The notes: generated by a model not told the origin, from the letters alone. Positions 7,502 to 16,617 are shown, counted from the first letter of the stretch. The stretch: 64,000 nucleotides of DNA from Streptomyces calvus (GCF_006782915.1 NZ_VCNP01000044.1:124001-188000), one strand, 5' to 3'. Translations and numbers: made by a program.

Positions 7502-8929
7502 ATGGCCTCACCGCAGGTCGACACGGAGTCCGTACCCGAGGAGGGGTACGAGCGCGGGCTCAACAGTCGTCAGGTCCAGATGATCGCGATCGGCGGCGCC
7601 ATCGGCGTCGGGCTCTTCCTGGGAGCCGGGGCGAACATCGCCAAGGCCGGACCCAGCCTGATCGTCATGTACGCCCTCGCCGGCGTGATCATCTTCTTCA
7701 TCATGCGGGCGCTCGGCGAGCTCCTGCTCTACCGCCCCGTCTCGGGCTCCTTCGCCGAGTACTCGCGCGAGTTCCTCGGCCCGTTCTTCGGCTACTTCAC
7801 CGGCTGGACGTACTGGCTGATGTGGGTGGTCACCGGCATGGCGGAACTCACCGCCGCGGCCATCTACATCAACTACTGGTTCCCGGAGATCCCGCAGTGG
7901 GTCTCGGCGCTGGTCTTCCTGATCGTGCTGTTCGGCGCCAACCTGATCTCGGTGAAACTGTTCGGCGAGATCGAATTCTGGTTCTCGATGGTCAAGGTCA
8001 CGGCCATCATCGGCATGATCGTGATCGGCCTCGGCGTCCTCACCTTCGGCTTCAGCCAGGCCGGCGACACCGCCGCCGTCTCCAACCTGTGGGCCTTCGA
8101 CGGCTTCTTCCCCAAGGGCATCGGCTCGTCCCTGATGACCCTCCAGGGCGTCATGTTCGCCTACCTCGCCGTCGAGCTGGTCGGTGTCACGGCCGGTGAG
8201 TCGGAGAACCCGGAGAAGACCCTCCCCAAGGCGATCAACACCCTGCCCTGGCGCATCGCCCTGTTCTACGTCGGTGCCCTCACCGTCATCCTGTGCGTCG
8301 TCAAGTGGACCGAGTTCTCCGACGGCGCCAGCCCGTTCGTGAAGGCGTTCGCGGTCATCGGCATCCCGGCCGGCGCCGGCATCGTCAACTTCGTCGTGCT
8401 GACCGCGGCCCTGTCGTCCTGCAACTCGGGCATGTACTCCACGGGCCGCATGCTGCGCACCCTGGCCGACAACGGCGAGGCCCCGCGCGTCTTCCAGCGG
8501 CTGTCCTCCACCAAGACGCCGGCGCTCGGCATCGGCATCTCGGTGATCTTCATGGGCATCGGCGTCGTCCTGAACTACACCGTCCCGGAGAAGGCCTTCG
8601 GCTACGTCACCTCCGTCGCCACCGCGGCCGGCATCTGGACCTGGCTGATGATCCTGATCAGCCACGTCCTCTACCGCCGCCAGGTCGTCGCGGGCCGGCT
8701 GCCCGCCTCGTCCTTCCCGGCGCCCGGCGGCTCGGTCTGCTCCTACATCGCCATCGCCTTCCTGCTCTTCGTCACCGGCCTGATCGCCTACGACGCGGAC
8801 GCCAGGATCTGCCTGTACGTGATGGCCGGCTGGGCCATCGCCCTCGGCATCGGCTGGGCGGTCCTCAAGAACCGCAACCCGCAGGTCACGCAGCGCGGCG
8901 AGAACGAGTTCGAGAAGGTCGGCGGCTAG
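7502..8929 (+). CDS. Amino acid permease (APC superfamily, AAT type)
   Basis: A 475-aa transporter with about twelve membrane segments. The start ATG at 7502 follows GGAGAAAGG. The N-terminus has the AAT signature LNSRQVQMIAIGGAIGVGLF followed by GAGANIAKAGPSL, and later GVTAGESENPEKTLPKAIN and the LSSCNSGMYSTGRMLRTLA segment found in CycA/GABA-type permeases. It most resembles D-alanine/D-serine/glycine or GABA permeases, but substrate cannot be read from sequence. It forms a tandem with the upstream AGCS symporter; each gene has its own leader and terminator. Confidence 0.92.
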   Translation: MASPQVDTESVPEEGYERGLNSRQVQMIAIGGAIGVGLFLGAGANIAKAGPSLIVMYALAGVIIFFIMRALGELLLYRPVSGSFAEYSREFLGPFFGYFTGWTYWLMWVVTGMAELTAAAIYINYWFPEIPQWVSALVFLIVLFGANLISVKLFGEIEFWFSMVKVTAIIGMIVIGLGVLTFGFSQAGDTAAVSNLWAFDGFFPKGIGSSLMTLQGVMFAYLAVELVGVTAGESENPEKTLPKAINTLPWRIALFYVGALTVILCVVKWTEFSDGASPFVKAFAVIGIPAGAGIVNFVVLTAALSSCNSGMYSTGRMLRTLADNGEAPRVFQRLSSTKTPALGIGISVIFMGIGVVLNYTVPEKAFGYVTSVATAAGIWTWLMILISHVLYRRQVVAGRLPASSFPAPGGSVCSYIAIAFLLFVTGLIAYDADARICLYVMAGWAIALGIGWAVLKNRNPQVTQRGENEFEKVGG

Positions 8930-9010
8930 CCTCCGCACCCGCCGCGGTCGACCCGGCCGCGGGGAGTCCTCCGGGCACTTCCCGCGCCCACCGCGCAAGC
9001 TGTCCGCATT

Positions 9011-9051
9011 ACGGGCTGTTCCGTACCACCCCTCGGTACGGGACAGCCCGT
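9011..9051 (+). terminator. Terminator hairpin between the APC permease and the M67 gene
   Basis: The inverted repeat ACGGGCTGTTCCGTACC / GGTACGGGACAGCCCGT pairs over 17 positions with one mismatch. It ends only 19 bp before the M67 start codon, so that gene must be expressed from a promoter overlapping the hairpin or by read-through. Confidence 0.75.
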
Positions 9052-9069
9052 CTGCTTATCCTGACCCAC

Positions 9070-9492
9070 ATGCTGACCATCACCCAGGCCCTGTACGACC
9101 GGATCGTCGCCCACGCGCGCCAGGACCACCCCGACGAGGCGTGCGGCGTGGTGGCGGGACCCGTGGGCGCAGGCCGCCCCGAGCGCTTCATCCCCATGCT
9201 GAACGCGGCCCGCTCGCCCACCTTCTACGAGTTCGACTCCCAGGACCTGCTGAAGCTGTACCGGGAGATGGACGACAACGACGAGGAGCCGGTGGTCATC
9301 TACCACTCCCACACCGCCACCGAGGCCTACCCCTCGCGCACCGACATCTCCTACGCCAACGAGCCCGGCGCCCACTACGTCCTGGTCTCCACCGCCGACA
9401 CCGACGGCGCCGGCGAGTTCCAGTTCCGCTCGTTCCGCATCCTCGACGGCCAGGTCACCGAGGAAGAGGTCAAGGTCGTCGACGCGTACTGA
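9070..9492 (+). CDS. mec: M67 family (JAMM/MPN+) metallopeptidase, Mec-like
   Basis: A 140-aa zinc peptidase. All JAMM residues are visible: Glu23 (HPDEACGVV), then His79-x-His81-x7-Ser89-xx-Asp92 in YHSHTATEAYPSRTD. In mycobacteria the Mec homologue hydrolyses the CysO-cysteine adduct to free cysteine, and JAMM enzymes can also trim sulfur-carrier precursors to expose Gly-Gly. The nearby sulfur-carrier gene and cysM complete the same cluster, and the carrier here ends Gly-Gly-Met-Ala, so a trimming role is plausible. The start ATG at 9070 gives the standard family N-terminus (MLTITQALYDRIVAHA). Confidence 0.9.
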   Translation: MLTITQALYDRIVAHARQDHPDEACGVVAGPVGAGRPERFIPMLNAARSPTFYEFDSQDLLKLYREMDDNDEEPVVIYHSHTATEAYPSRTDISYANEPGAHYVLVSTADTDGAGEFQFRSFRILDGQVTEEEVKVVDAY

Positions 9493-9591
9493 CCCGGCGA
9501 TCCGGCAGGCCATCCCGTATGACGGAAGGAGGGTGTCCGAAGGGTGAGATCACACTCCGGAGGGCGGTCGGGGAATCGATACGATGACCCC

Positions 9592-9687
9592 ATGGTTCTT
9601 CTCGACGTGGGCGACAAGGCGCGGAGCACGCTGCTCGTGGCGCGGCTGCACGTCGATCTCTGCAGGCTGAACAGCGCCATCTGTTGA
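9592..9687 (+). CDS. Cysteine-containing leader peptide upstream of cysO-cysM (31 aa)
   Basis: A short ORF beginning ATG GTT CTT CTC and reading through RLHVDLCRLNSAIC to TGA at 9685-9687. The RLHVDLCR...SAIC core is the pattern of Streptomyces putative leader peptides found before sulfur-assimilation genes. Cysteines occupy residue 24 and the last position, just before the stop. A 6-bp hairpin follows at 9716-9732 and the cysO start is 101 bp after the stop. The inferred role is cysteine-responsive attenuation of the cysO-cysM transcript. The mec gene lies upstream of this leader and would be outside its control. Confidence 0.75.
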   Translation: MVLLDVGDKARSTLLVARLHVDLCRLNSAIC

Positions 9688-9715
9688 TCTTCCGCTGACG
9701 CCGTGGGCCGTGAGC

Positions 9716-9732
9716 CGCGGCGAACTGCCGCG
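9716..9732 (+). promoter_or_regulatory. Small hairpin after the leader peptide
   Basis: CGCGGC-GAACT-GCCGCG, a perfect 6-bp stem 28 bp after the leader-peptide stop. It could be the anti-anti/terminator part of an attenuator; no T-tract follows. Confidence 0.4.
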
Positions 9733-9788
9733 TGCCCGAGCACGCCCACCGAACCCACGACAGACTCTTCCGACAGGAGCCCTCAGCC

Positions 9789-10067
9789 ATGGCCATCGAG
9801 GTCCGCATCCCGACCATCCTCCGCCAGTACACCGACGGCCAGAAGGCGGTGGAGGGCACCGGGGACACCCTCGCCGAGCTCTTCGCCGACCTCGAGACCC
9901 GGCATGCGGGCATCCAGGCCCGCATCGTGGACGGCGACCAGCTGCGCCGCTTCGTCAACGTCTACCTGAACGACGAGGACGTCCGCTTCCTGGACGGCAT
10001 CAAGACCAAGCTGTCCGACGGGGACAGCATCACGATCCTGCCGGCCGTGGCCGGCGGTATGGCCTGA
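9789..10067 (+). CDS. cysO: MoaD/ThiS-fold sulfur carrier protein, CysO-like
   Basis: A 92-aa ubiquitin-fold sulfur carrier. It starts at the ATG at 9789 (MAIEVRIPTILRQYTDGQ) and ends ...ITILPAVAGGMA. The thiocarboxylated C-terminal Gly-Gly of such carriers donates sulfide to O-phosphoserine in the CysM reaction. Here Gly89-Gly90 is followed by two extra residues, Met-Ala, which would have to be removed before activation; the JAMM peptidase encoded just upstream is the obvious candidate. The stop lies 5 bp before the cysM start, so the two genes are co-transcribed. Confidence 0.9.
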   Translation: MAIEVRIPTILRQYTDGQKAVEGTGDTLAELFADLETRHAGIQARIVDGDQLRRFVNVYLNDEDVRFLDGIKTKLSDGDSITILPAVAGGMA

Positions 10068-10072
10068 CGGCG

Positions 10073-11023
10073 ATGCGGTACGACTCCCCGCTGGCCGCGG
10101 TCGGCAACACCCCGCTGGTGCGCCTGCCGCGGCTCTCGCCGTCCGCCGACGTCCGCATCTGGGCCAAGCTGGAGGACCGCAACCCCACCGGTTCGATCAA
10201 GGACCGTCCGGCCCTGTTCATGATCGAGCAGGCGGAGAAGGACGGCCGCCTCACCCCGGGCTGCACGATCCTCGAACCGACCTCCGGCAACACCGGCATC
10301 TCGCTCGCCATGGCGGCCAAGCTCAAGGGCTACCGCATGGTGTGCGTGATGCCCGAGAACACCTCGCAGGAGCGCCGCGACCTGCTCGGCATGTGGGGCG
10401 CGGAGATCATCTCCTCGCCGGCCGGGGGCGGCTCCAACACCGCCGTACGCGTCGCCAAGGAGCTGTCCGCCGAGCACCCGGACTGGGTGATGCTCTACCA
10501 GTACGGCAACCCGGACAACGCCGGCGCGCACTACGCGGGCACCGGCCCCGAGATCCTCGCCGACCTGCCCTCCATCACGCACTTCGTGGCCGGACTCGGC
10601 ACCACCGGCACGCTCATGGGCGTCGGCCGCTACCTGCGCGAGCACAAGCCCGACGTGAAGATCGTCGCCGCCGAACCCCGCTACGACGACCTCGTCTACG
10701 GCCTGCGCAACCTCGACGAGGGCTTCGTGCCCGAGCTGTACGACGCCTCCGTGCTGACGACCCGGTTCTCCGTCGGCTCGGCGGACGCCGTCACCCGCAC
10801 CCGTGAACTCCTCCAGCAGGAGGGCATCTTCGCGGGCGTCTCCACCGGCGCCGCCCTGCACGCGGCGATCGGCGTGGCGAAGAAGGCGCAGAAGGCCGGC
10901 GAGTCCGCCGACGTGGTCTTCGTCGTCGCCGACGGCGGCTGGAAGTACCTCTCGACCGGCGTCTACACCGCCGCGACCACCGAAGAGGCCATCGAGACGC
11001 TCCAGGGCCAGCTCTGGGCGTAG
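10073..11023 (+). CDS. cysM: Cysteine synthase CysM (PLP-dependent, carrier-dependent type)
   Basis: A fold-type II PLP enzyme of 316 aa making cysteine. PLP lysine is Lys43 in RNPTGSIKDRPA. The substrate-binding loop TSGNTGIS is at 70-77, and the PLP-phosphate Gly/Thr-rich loop is GLGTTGTLMG. Adjacency to cysO and a Mec-type peptidase indicates the actinobacterial O-phosphoserine/CysO route rather than the O-acetylserine route. The ATG at 10073 is 5 bp after the cysO stop, and a strong terminator follows. Confidence 0.93.
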   Translation: MRYDSPLAAVGNTPLVRLPRLSPSADVRIWAKLEDRNPTGSIKDRPALFMIEQAEKDGRLTPGCTILEPTSGNTGISLAMAAKLKGYRMVCVMPENTSQERRDLLGMWGAEIISSPAGGGSNTAVRVAKELSAEHPDWVMLYQYGNPDNAGAHYAGTGPEILADLPSITHFVAGLGTTGTLMGVGRYLREHKPDVKIVAAEPRYDDLVYGLRNLDEGFVPELYDASVLTTRFSVGSADAVTRTRELLQQEGIFAGVSTGAALHAAIGVAKKAQKAGESADVVFVVADGGWKYLSTGVYTAATTEEAIETLQGQLWA

Positions 11024-11056
11024 CGCACCTCGCACGACGAGCAGCACCTCACGTAC

Positions 11057-11091
11057 GGAAGGGGCCGGAGCGGAACTCCGGCCCCTTCCGC
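11057..11091 (+). terminator. Terminator after cysM
   Basis: A 14-bp perfect stem CGGAAGGGGCCGGA / TCCGGCCCCTTCCG with a 7-nt loop, 34 bp after the cysM stop. Confidence 0.85.
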
Positions 11092-11350
11092 ACGTCCGGG
11101 CACTGTCGCACGCACAGGCCCGACCGCCGGTCCGGCCCCTCCCGCACGGTCCGGCCCCCGGCACGTCCGGTCCCTCCCGCACGGTCCGGCCCCCGGCACG
11201 TCTGGTCCTCTCGCACGTCCGGTCCCTCTCGCACGTCCGGTCCCTCCCGCACGGTCCGGCCCCGGCACGTCTGGTCCTCCCGCACGTCCGGTCCCTCCGC
11301 ACGTCCGGTCCCTCCCGCACGTCCGGATCCTCCCGCCCGTCCGGGCCCGA
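11092..11350. repeat. Degenerate tandem array of GCACGTCCGGTCCCTCC-like units
   Basis: About fourteen imperfect copies of a 17-20 bp unit with variants GCACGGTCCGGCCCC, GCACGTCTGGTCCT and GCACGTCCGGTCCCT fill the 250 bp after the cysM terminator. No ORF with conserved features lies here. The rest of the gap to 11541 is GC-rich with nothing recognisable except the promoter region expected for the next gene. Confidence 0.75.
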
Positions 11351-11541
11351 CCGGCGCGCCCTCACTCCCGCGCGCCCCCTGTCGACCCGGCGCGCGCCCC
11401 TTCCAGCCGAACCGGTGACAGCACAGGTGAGTTCGCCCACAACGGCCCCTGGTGGAGGAGCGACCAAAGGTTTTGCGCCTTACGCTCGACAAACCGCACG
11501 ACCCCCGTCTCTCCACACCCGCCAGCGGAGGTTTCTGCTTC

Positions 11542-12294
11542 ATGAAGCTCACCGTCGTCGGCTGCTCGGGGTCGTTCCCGTCCGCGGAATCGGCCTGCTC
11601 GAGCTACCTCGTCGAGGCCGACGGCTTCCGGCTGCTCCTCGACATGGGCAACGGCGCCCTGGGCGAGCTGCAGCGCCACTGCGGTCTCTACGACCTCGAC
11701 GCGATCTTCCTCAGCCACCTGCACGCCGACCACTGCATCGACATGTGCGCCTATTTCGTGGCGCGCTACTACCGGCACGACGGCGGCCGCTGCGACCCGC
11801 TGCCGGTCTACGGCCCCGAGGGCACCGAGCACCGGCTGACCACCGCCTACGCCGACACCCCCTCGGCCTCCTCCATGAGCGAGGTCTTCGACTTCCACAC
11901 GGTCAAGCCGTCCACCTTCGAGATCGGCCCGTTCCTCGTGCACACCGAGCGCGTCGCGCACCCGGTGGAGGCGTACGGCATCCGCATCGAGCACGGTGGG
12001 AAGACGCTGACCTACTCCGGCGACACCGGCGTGAGCCCGGCGCTCGACGACCTCGCCCGCGACGCCGACCTCTTCCTGTGCGAGGCCGCCTTCACGCACG
12101 GCAAGGAGAACATCCCCGACCTGCACCTCAACGGCCGCGAGGCGGGTGAGACGGCGGCCCGCGCCCGCGCCCGCCGCCTGATCCTCACCCACATCCCCCC
12201 GTGGACCGACCCGCAGGTCAACCTCACCGACGCCCGCGCGGTGTACGACGGCCCGGTCGGGCTGGCGGCACCCCGGGCGACGTACGAGATCTGA
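11542..12294 (+). CDS. MBL-fold metallo-hydrolase (RNase Z/class II phosphodiesterase-like)
   Basis: A 250-aa cytoplasmic metallo-beta-lactamase-fold hydrolase. The HxHxDH zinc motif is HLHADH at 59-64; the N-terminal MKLTVVGCSGSFPS, the Asp in YSGDTGVSP and a final LILTHIPPW His complete the site. The RNase Z-like N-terminus and absence of an exosite suggest a phosphodiesterase of the ElaC-related group; the actual substrate is unknown. The ATG at 11542 follows GGAGG. The gene lies between the cysteine cluster and rph, a conserved actinobacterial neighbourhood. Confidence 0.88.
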   Translation: MKLTVVGCSGSFPSAESACSSYLVEADGFRLLLDMGNGALGELQRHCGLYDLDAIFLSHLHADHCIDMCAYFVARYYRHDGGRCDPLPVYGPEGTEHRLTTAYADTPSASSMSEVFDFHTVKPSTFEIGPFLVHTERVAHPVEAYGIRIEHGGKTLTYSGDTGVSPALDDLARDADLFLCEAAFTHGKENIPDLHLNGREAGETAARARARRLILTHIPPWTDPQVNLTDARAVYDGPVGLAAPRATYEI

Positions 12295-12307
12295 GACGCG
12301 ACGAACA

Positions 12308-12340
12308 GGGCCCCGGAAGCCGTGACGGCTCCCGGGGCCC
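12308..12340. terminator. Bidirectional terminator between the MBL gene and nagE2
   Basis: GGGCCCCGG...CCGGGGCCC with further pairing AGCCGT/ACGGCT inside; near-perfect dyad located between two convergent genes. Confidence 0.8.
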
Positions 12341-12365
12341 CGGTGTCATGTCGTACGAGGACGGC

Positions 12366-13613
12366 TCACGCCTTCGTGGCGTCCTCGACCTCCTCCTCGG
12401 GCTCACGGCCCGGGGTCGGCAGGTTGAACTTGGTGATGGCGAAGCGGAAGAGGACGTAGTACACCGCCGCGAAGACCAGACCGATCGGGATGATCAGCCA
12501 TGGCTTGGTCGCCAGACTCCAGTTGAGCGCGTAGTCGATGGCGCCCGCCGAGAAGGTGAAGCCCGCGTGCACCCCGAGCGCCCAGGTGATCGCCATGGAC
12601 AGGGCGGTGAGCACCGCGTGGATCACGTACAGCGCCGGCGCGATGAACATGAACGCGAACTCGATCGGCTCGGTCACACCGGTCACGAAGGACGTCAGCG
12701 CGAGGGAGACCATCATGCCCATCACGGCCTTGCGGCGCTCCGGACGGGCGGCGTGCGCGATGGCGATGGCGGCGGCCGGCAGACCGAACATCATGATCGG
12801 GAAGAAGCCCGACATGAACTGACCGGCGTCGGGGTCACCGGCGAAGAACCGGTTCAGGTCACCGTGGACGACCTCGCCGGCGGCGTTGGTGAAGTCACCG
12901 ATCTGGAACCAGGAGACCGTGTTGACGAACTGGTGCATGCCGACCGGGATCAGCGCGCGGTTGATCAGACCGAACAGACCGGCACCCGCGGCGCCCAGAC
13001 CGGTGATCCACTCACCGGCGTCGGAGATGACCTCGCCGATCGGCTCCCAGACCAGACCGAAGAAGACACCCATCGCCGTGCCGACGAAGGCCATGATGAT
13101 CGGGACGAGTCGGCGGCCGTTGAAGAAGCCCAGCCAGTCCACCAGCTTCTTGCGGTGGTACCGCTGCCACAGGACCGCGGCCAGCAGACCCATCAGGATG
13201 CCGCCGAGGACACCGGGGTTGTTGTAGGTCGCGGCTATGTCCGCGCCGTCCTGCACCTTCGCCTCGGTGACCGGGAAGGCCTTCAGGACGTTGCTGTAGA
13301 CCAGGAAGCCGACGAGGGCGGCGAGCGCCGTGGAGCCGTCGGCCTTCTTGGCGAAGCCGATCGCGACACCGATGCAGAACAGCATCGGCAGGTTGTCGAA
13401 GATCGCGCCGCCCGCCGTGGCGAACACCGCGGTGACCTTGTCGGGCAGGTTCAGCTTGTCCTGCACGTCCGTCTGGCCCAGACGCAGCAGGATGCCCGCC
13501 GCCGGCAACACGGCGATGGGCAGCTGCAGGCTGCGGCCGACCTTCTGCAGACCCTGGAACAGGCCGGATCCCCGCTTCTTCGCGGGAGCCGCCGAGGCGG
13601 TGGCGGAGCTCAT
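12366..13613 (-). CDS. nagE2: PTS N-acetylglucosamine permease EIIC, NagE2-like
   Basis: A 415-aa EIIC membrane subunit of the glucose/GlcNAc PTS family. Motifs: FQGLQKVGRSLQLPIAVLPAAG, GVAIGFAKKADGSTAL, the FFNGRRLVPI segment, GMHQFVN, and TGVTEPIEFAFMFIAP, which carries the sugar-binding Glu of the family. No EIIB or EIIA domain is fused; the EIIB (nagF) is a separate gene nearby. Two abutting DasR-type operators lie just upstream. The Streptomyces coelicolor counterpart (SCO2907) is the main GlcNAc permease. The ATG at 13613 follows GGAGGAAG. Confidence 0.92.
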   Translation of the reverse strand: MSSATASAAPAKKRGSGLFQGLQKVGRSLQLPIAVLPAAGILLRLGQTDVQDKLNLPDKVTAVFATAGGAIFDNLPMLFCIGVAIGFAKKADGSTALAALVGFLVYSNVLKAFPVTEAKVQDGADIAATYNNPGVLGGILMGLLAAVLWQRYHRKKLVDWLGFFNGRRLVPIIMAFVGTAMGVFFGLVWEPIGEVISDAGEWITGLGAAGAGLFGLINRALIPVGMHQFVNTVSWFQIGDFTNAAGEVVHGDLNRFFAGDPDAGQFMSGFFPIMMFGLPAAAIAIAHAARPERRKAVMGMMVSLALTSFVTGVTEPIEFAFMFIAPALYVIHAVLTALSMAITWALGVHAGFTFSAGAIDYALNWSLATKPWLIIPIGLVFAAVYYVLFRFAITKFNLPTPGREPEEEVEDATKA

Positions 13614-13628
13614 ACTTCCTCCATCGGT

Positions 13629-13644
13629 GGTGGTCTACACCACT
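13629..13644. promoter_or_regulatory. DasR operator (dre) 1, upstream of nagE2
   Basis: GG-TGGTCTACACCA-CT, a dyad matching the DasR-responsive element consensus ACTGGTCTAGACCAGT. It lies 16 bp from the nagE2 start codon. Confidence 0.85.
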
Positions 13645-13660
13645 ACTGGTGTAGACCTGT
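13645..13660. promoter_or_regulatory. DasR operator (dre) 2, upstream of nagE2
   Basis: ACTGGTGTAGACCTGT, immediately abutting the first dre. The pair gives a tandem operator. Confidence 0.8.
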
Positions 13661-13769
13661 TTGTAGCACGATGAAGGCCGCGTAAGGAACCCGCGAATCC
13701 TGCTACCGCAGGGCTACGCACCGTGCCTGCCCGCCACCGTGAAACGGAACCCTCCCCGGGCACAGCGAA

Positions 13770-13800
13770 AAGCCCCCGGACCGCACGGATCCGAGGGCTT
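13770..13800 (-). terminator. Terminator of nagE1
   Basis: On the minus strand, AAGCCCTCGGA / TCCGGGGGCTT forms an 11-bp stem followed by TTTTCGC, just after the nagE1 stop. Confidence 0.8.
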
Positions 13801-13825
13801 CCACAGCCACCCCCACCCTAAGAGG

Positions 13826-15133
13826 TCACGCCTTCGTCGCGTCCTCGACCTCCTCCTCCGGCTCCCGCCCCGGAGTCTTCAGATCGAACTTCGTGATCGC
13901 GAACCGGAAGACCGCGTAGTACACCACCGCGAAGCACAGCCCGATCGGAATCACCGCCCACGGCCGGGTCGCCAGATTCCAGTTGATGACGTAGTCGATC
14001 AGCCCCGCCGAGAAACTGAACCCGTCGCGCACCCCCAGCCCCCACGTCACCGCCATCGACACCCCCGTCAGCACCGCGTGCACCGCGTACAACAACGGCG
14101 CGATGAACAGGAACGAGTACTCGATCGGCTCCGTGATCCCCGTGACGAACGACGTCAGGGCCACCGACAGCATCAGACCGCCGACCTCCTTGCGCCGGGC
14201 CGGCCGCGCACAGTGCGTGATCGCCAACGCCGCCGCCGGCAGCGCGAACATCATGATCGGGAAGAACCCGGAGAGGAACTGCCCCGCATCCGGATCACCC
14301 GCCAGGAACATGTTGATGTCACCGTGCACCACCGAACCGTCCGGCTTCGTGTAACTGCCGAACTGGAACCAGATGGGCACGTTCAGGAACTGGTGCAGCC
14401 CCACCACCAACAACGCCCGGTTCGCGATCCCGAACACACCCGCACCCCACGCGCCCAGACCGCTCATCCAGTCGCTGAAGCTCTCCAGCGCGTCACCCAC
14501 CGGCGGCCACACCCACAGGCACAGCGCCGCGAACACGATCGCCGCGAACGCCATGACGATCGGCACCAGCCGGCGGCCGTTGAAGAAACCCAGCCAGTCC
14601 ACCAGCCGCGTCCGGTGGAACCGCTGCCAGAAGTACGCCGACATCAGCCCGATCACGATCCCGCCGAACACCCCCGGATTCTGGTACGTGAACGCCGTCA
14701 CCGTGCCGTCCGCCACCTGGCACCCCACGGTCGGCACCGCCCGCGAACCATCCGGACAGTCCTCCGGGAACTGGCGCAGCACATTGAAATAGACGAGGAA
14801 GCCCGCCACCGCCGCCAGCGCCGTCGAACCGTCCGCCTTCTTCGCCATGCCGATGGCCACACCCACGCAGAACAGCAGCGGCAGCCCCAGCGAACCGTCC
14901 AGCAGCGCACCGCCCGCGCCCGTCATCACCTTGGACACGTTCGTCCAGCCCAGACCCTCGTCACCGAACACGTCGGGCTGGCCCAGCCGGTTCAGGATGC
15001 CCGCCGCCGGCAGCACCGCGATCGGCAGCTGAAGGCTGCGCCCCATCTTCTGCAGCCCCTGGAACAACCGGTTCCAGCGCTCACGGGCCGGACCGGCCGC
15101 ACGCTCGGCGCCGGCGGGACTCTCGGCACTCAT
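13826..15133 (-). CDS. nagE1: PTS N-acetylglucosamine-type permease EIIC, NagE1-like
   Basis: A 435-aa EIIC paralogous to the downstream nagE2 product and collinear with it (FQGLQKMGRSLQLPIAVLPAAG, GVAIGMAKKADGSTAL, FFNGRRLVPIV, GLHQFLN, TGITEPIEYSFLFIAP). An insertion around DCPDGSRAVPTVGCQ is specific to this copy, with two Cys that could form an external disulfide. The two genes are close paralogues from duplication; NagE2 is the dominant transporter in S. coelicolor and the role of NagE1 is less clear. It is divergent from nagF with a dre between. Confidence 0.9.
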   Translation of the reverse strand: MSAESPAGAERAAGPARERWNRLFQGLQKMGRSLQLPIAVLPAAGILNRLGQPDVFGDEGLGWTNVSKVMTGAGGALLDGSLGLPLLFCVGVAIGMAKKADGSTALAAVAGFLVYFNVLRQFPEDCPDGSRAVPTVGCQVADGTVTAFTYQNPGVFGGIVIGLMSAYFWQRFHRTRLVDWLGFFNGRRLVPIVMAFAAIVFAALCLWVWPPVGDALESFSDWMSGLGAWGAGVFGIANRALLVVGLHQFLNVPIWFQFGSYTKPDGSVVHGDINMFLAGDPDAGQFLSGFFPIMMFALPAAALAITHCARPARRKEVGGLMLSVALTSFVTGITEPIEYSFLFIAPLLYAVHAVLTGVSMAVTWGLGVRDGFSFSAGLIDYVINWNLATRPWAVIPIGLCFAVVYYAVFRFAITKFDLKTPGREPEEEVEDATKA

Positions 15134-15183
15134 GCGGTCCCCTCGCGGAAGACGATGACGACGGGTTTGGCGGCAGTCCGCCC

Positions 15184-15199
15184 TCTGGTGTAGACCAGT
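15184..15199. promoter_or_regulatory. DasR operator (dre) between nagE1 and nagF
   Basis: TCTGGTGTAGACCAGT, 15 of 16 positions symmetric with the dre consensus. It sits between the divergent nagE1 and nagF starts and can serve both. Confidence 0.88.
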
Positions 15200-15317
15200 C
15201 GCGGGGACGGTTCCGCTGTCGTGACGCCATCATTCGGCACCCACGACATGACCGCTCGCAAAGATGGGCCAACTGTGGGTTACTGCGACAAAGCGGTTCG
15301 GATCAGGGAGAACGAAC

Positions 15318-15551
15318 ATGGCCACCAAGGCTGAGAAGATCGTTGCCGGGCTCGGCGGCATCGACAACATCGAAGAGGTCGAGGGCTGCATCACCCGCCT
15401 CCGCACCGAGGTCGTGGACCCCGCCAAGGTCGACGAGGCCGCCCTCAAGGCCGCCGGCGCCCACGGCGTCGTGAAGATGGGCAGCGCCATCCAGGTCGTC
15501 ATCGGCACCGACGCCGACCCGATCGCGGCCGAGATCGAAGACATGATGTGA
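15318..15551 (+). CDS. nagF: PTS EIIB component for GlcNAc, NagF
   Basis: A 77-aa stand-alone EIIB domain that passes phosphate from EIIA to the incoming sugar. The phosphorylated cysteine is Cys24 in EVEGCITRLRTEV, followed by the typical LKAAGAHGVVKMGSAIQVVIG. The start ATG at 15318 follows GGGAGAACG; the longer upstream frame is rejected because this Met is where the family begins. It is divergent from nagE1 and under the same dre. A GTGAGCC-rich tandem repeat begins at its stop codon. Confidence 0.92.
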   Translation: MATKAEKIVAGLGGIDNIEEVEGCITRLRTEVVDPAKVDEAALKAAGAHGVVKMGSAIQVVIGTDADPIAAEIEDMM

Positions 15552-15660
15552 GCCGGTGAGCCGTCGACTCGTGAGCCGTCGACTCGTGAGCCGACGACCG
15601 GTGAGGCGGTGACCGGCGACCGGTGATCCCCCGTGATCCGTGCGATCCGCGTGATCCCCA
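15550..15660. repeat. GTGAGCC-type tandem repeats starting at the nagF stop
   Basis: The nagF end (ATG TGA GCC) is followed by GTGAGCCGTCGACTC twice, GTGAGCCGACGACCG, GTGAGGCGGTGACCG and then GTGATCC-type units. The repeat core overlaps the stop codon. No ORF is supported in the interval before rph. Confidence 0.7.
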
Positions 15661-15738
15661 TCCGTCACGGCCACACCTTCGGGGCCCCTTCCCACCGCGG
15701 CAGGGGCCCCGTTCACGGCTACGGATAGGCTCGACACC

Positions 15739-16476
<738 letters not shown>

Positions 16477-16617
16477 AGGACGCACCAAGACAGGTGGCCG
16501 ACGCGGAGCAACCGCGCCGGCCGCCACCGCGTCTGAAGGAGTACGGGCGCACGGCTCAACCCCGGGCGCCCGGCCAACGAACCGGGCCGACCGGCCCGAC
16601 GAGGGAGGGACCGTTCC

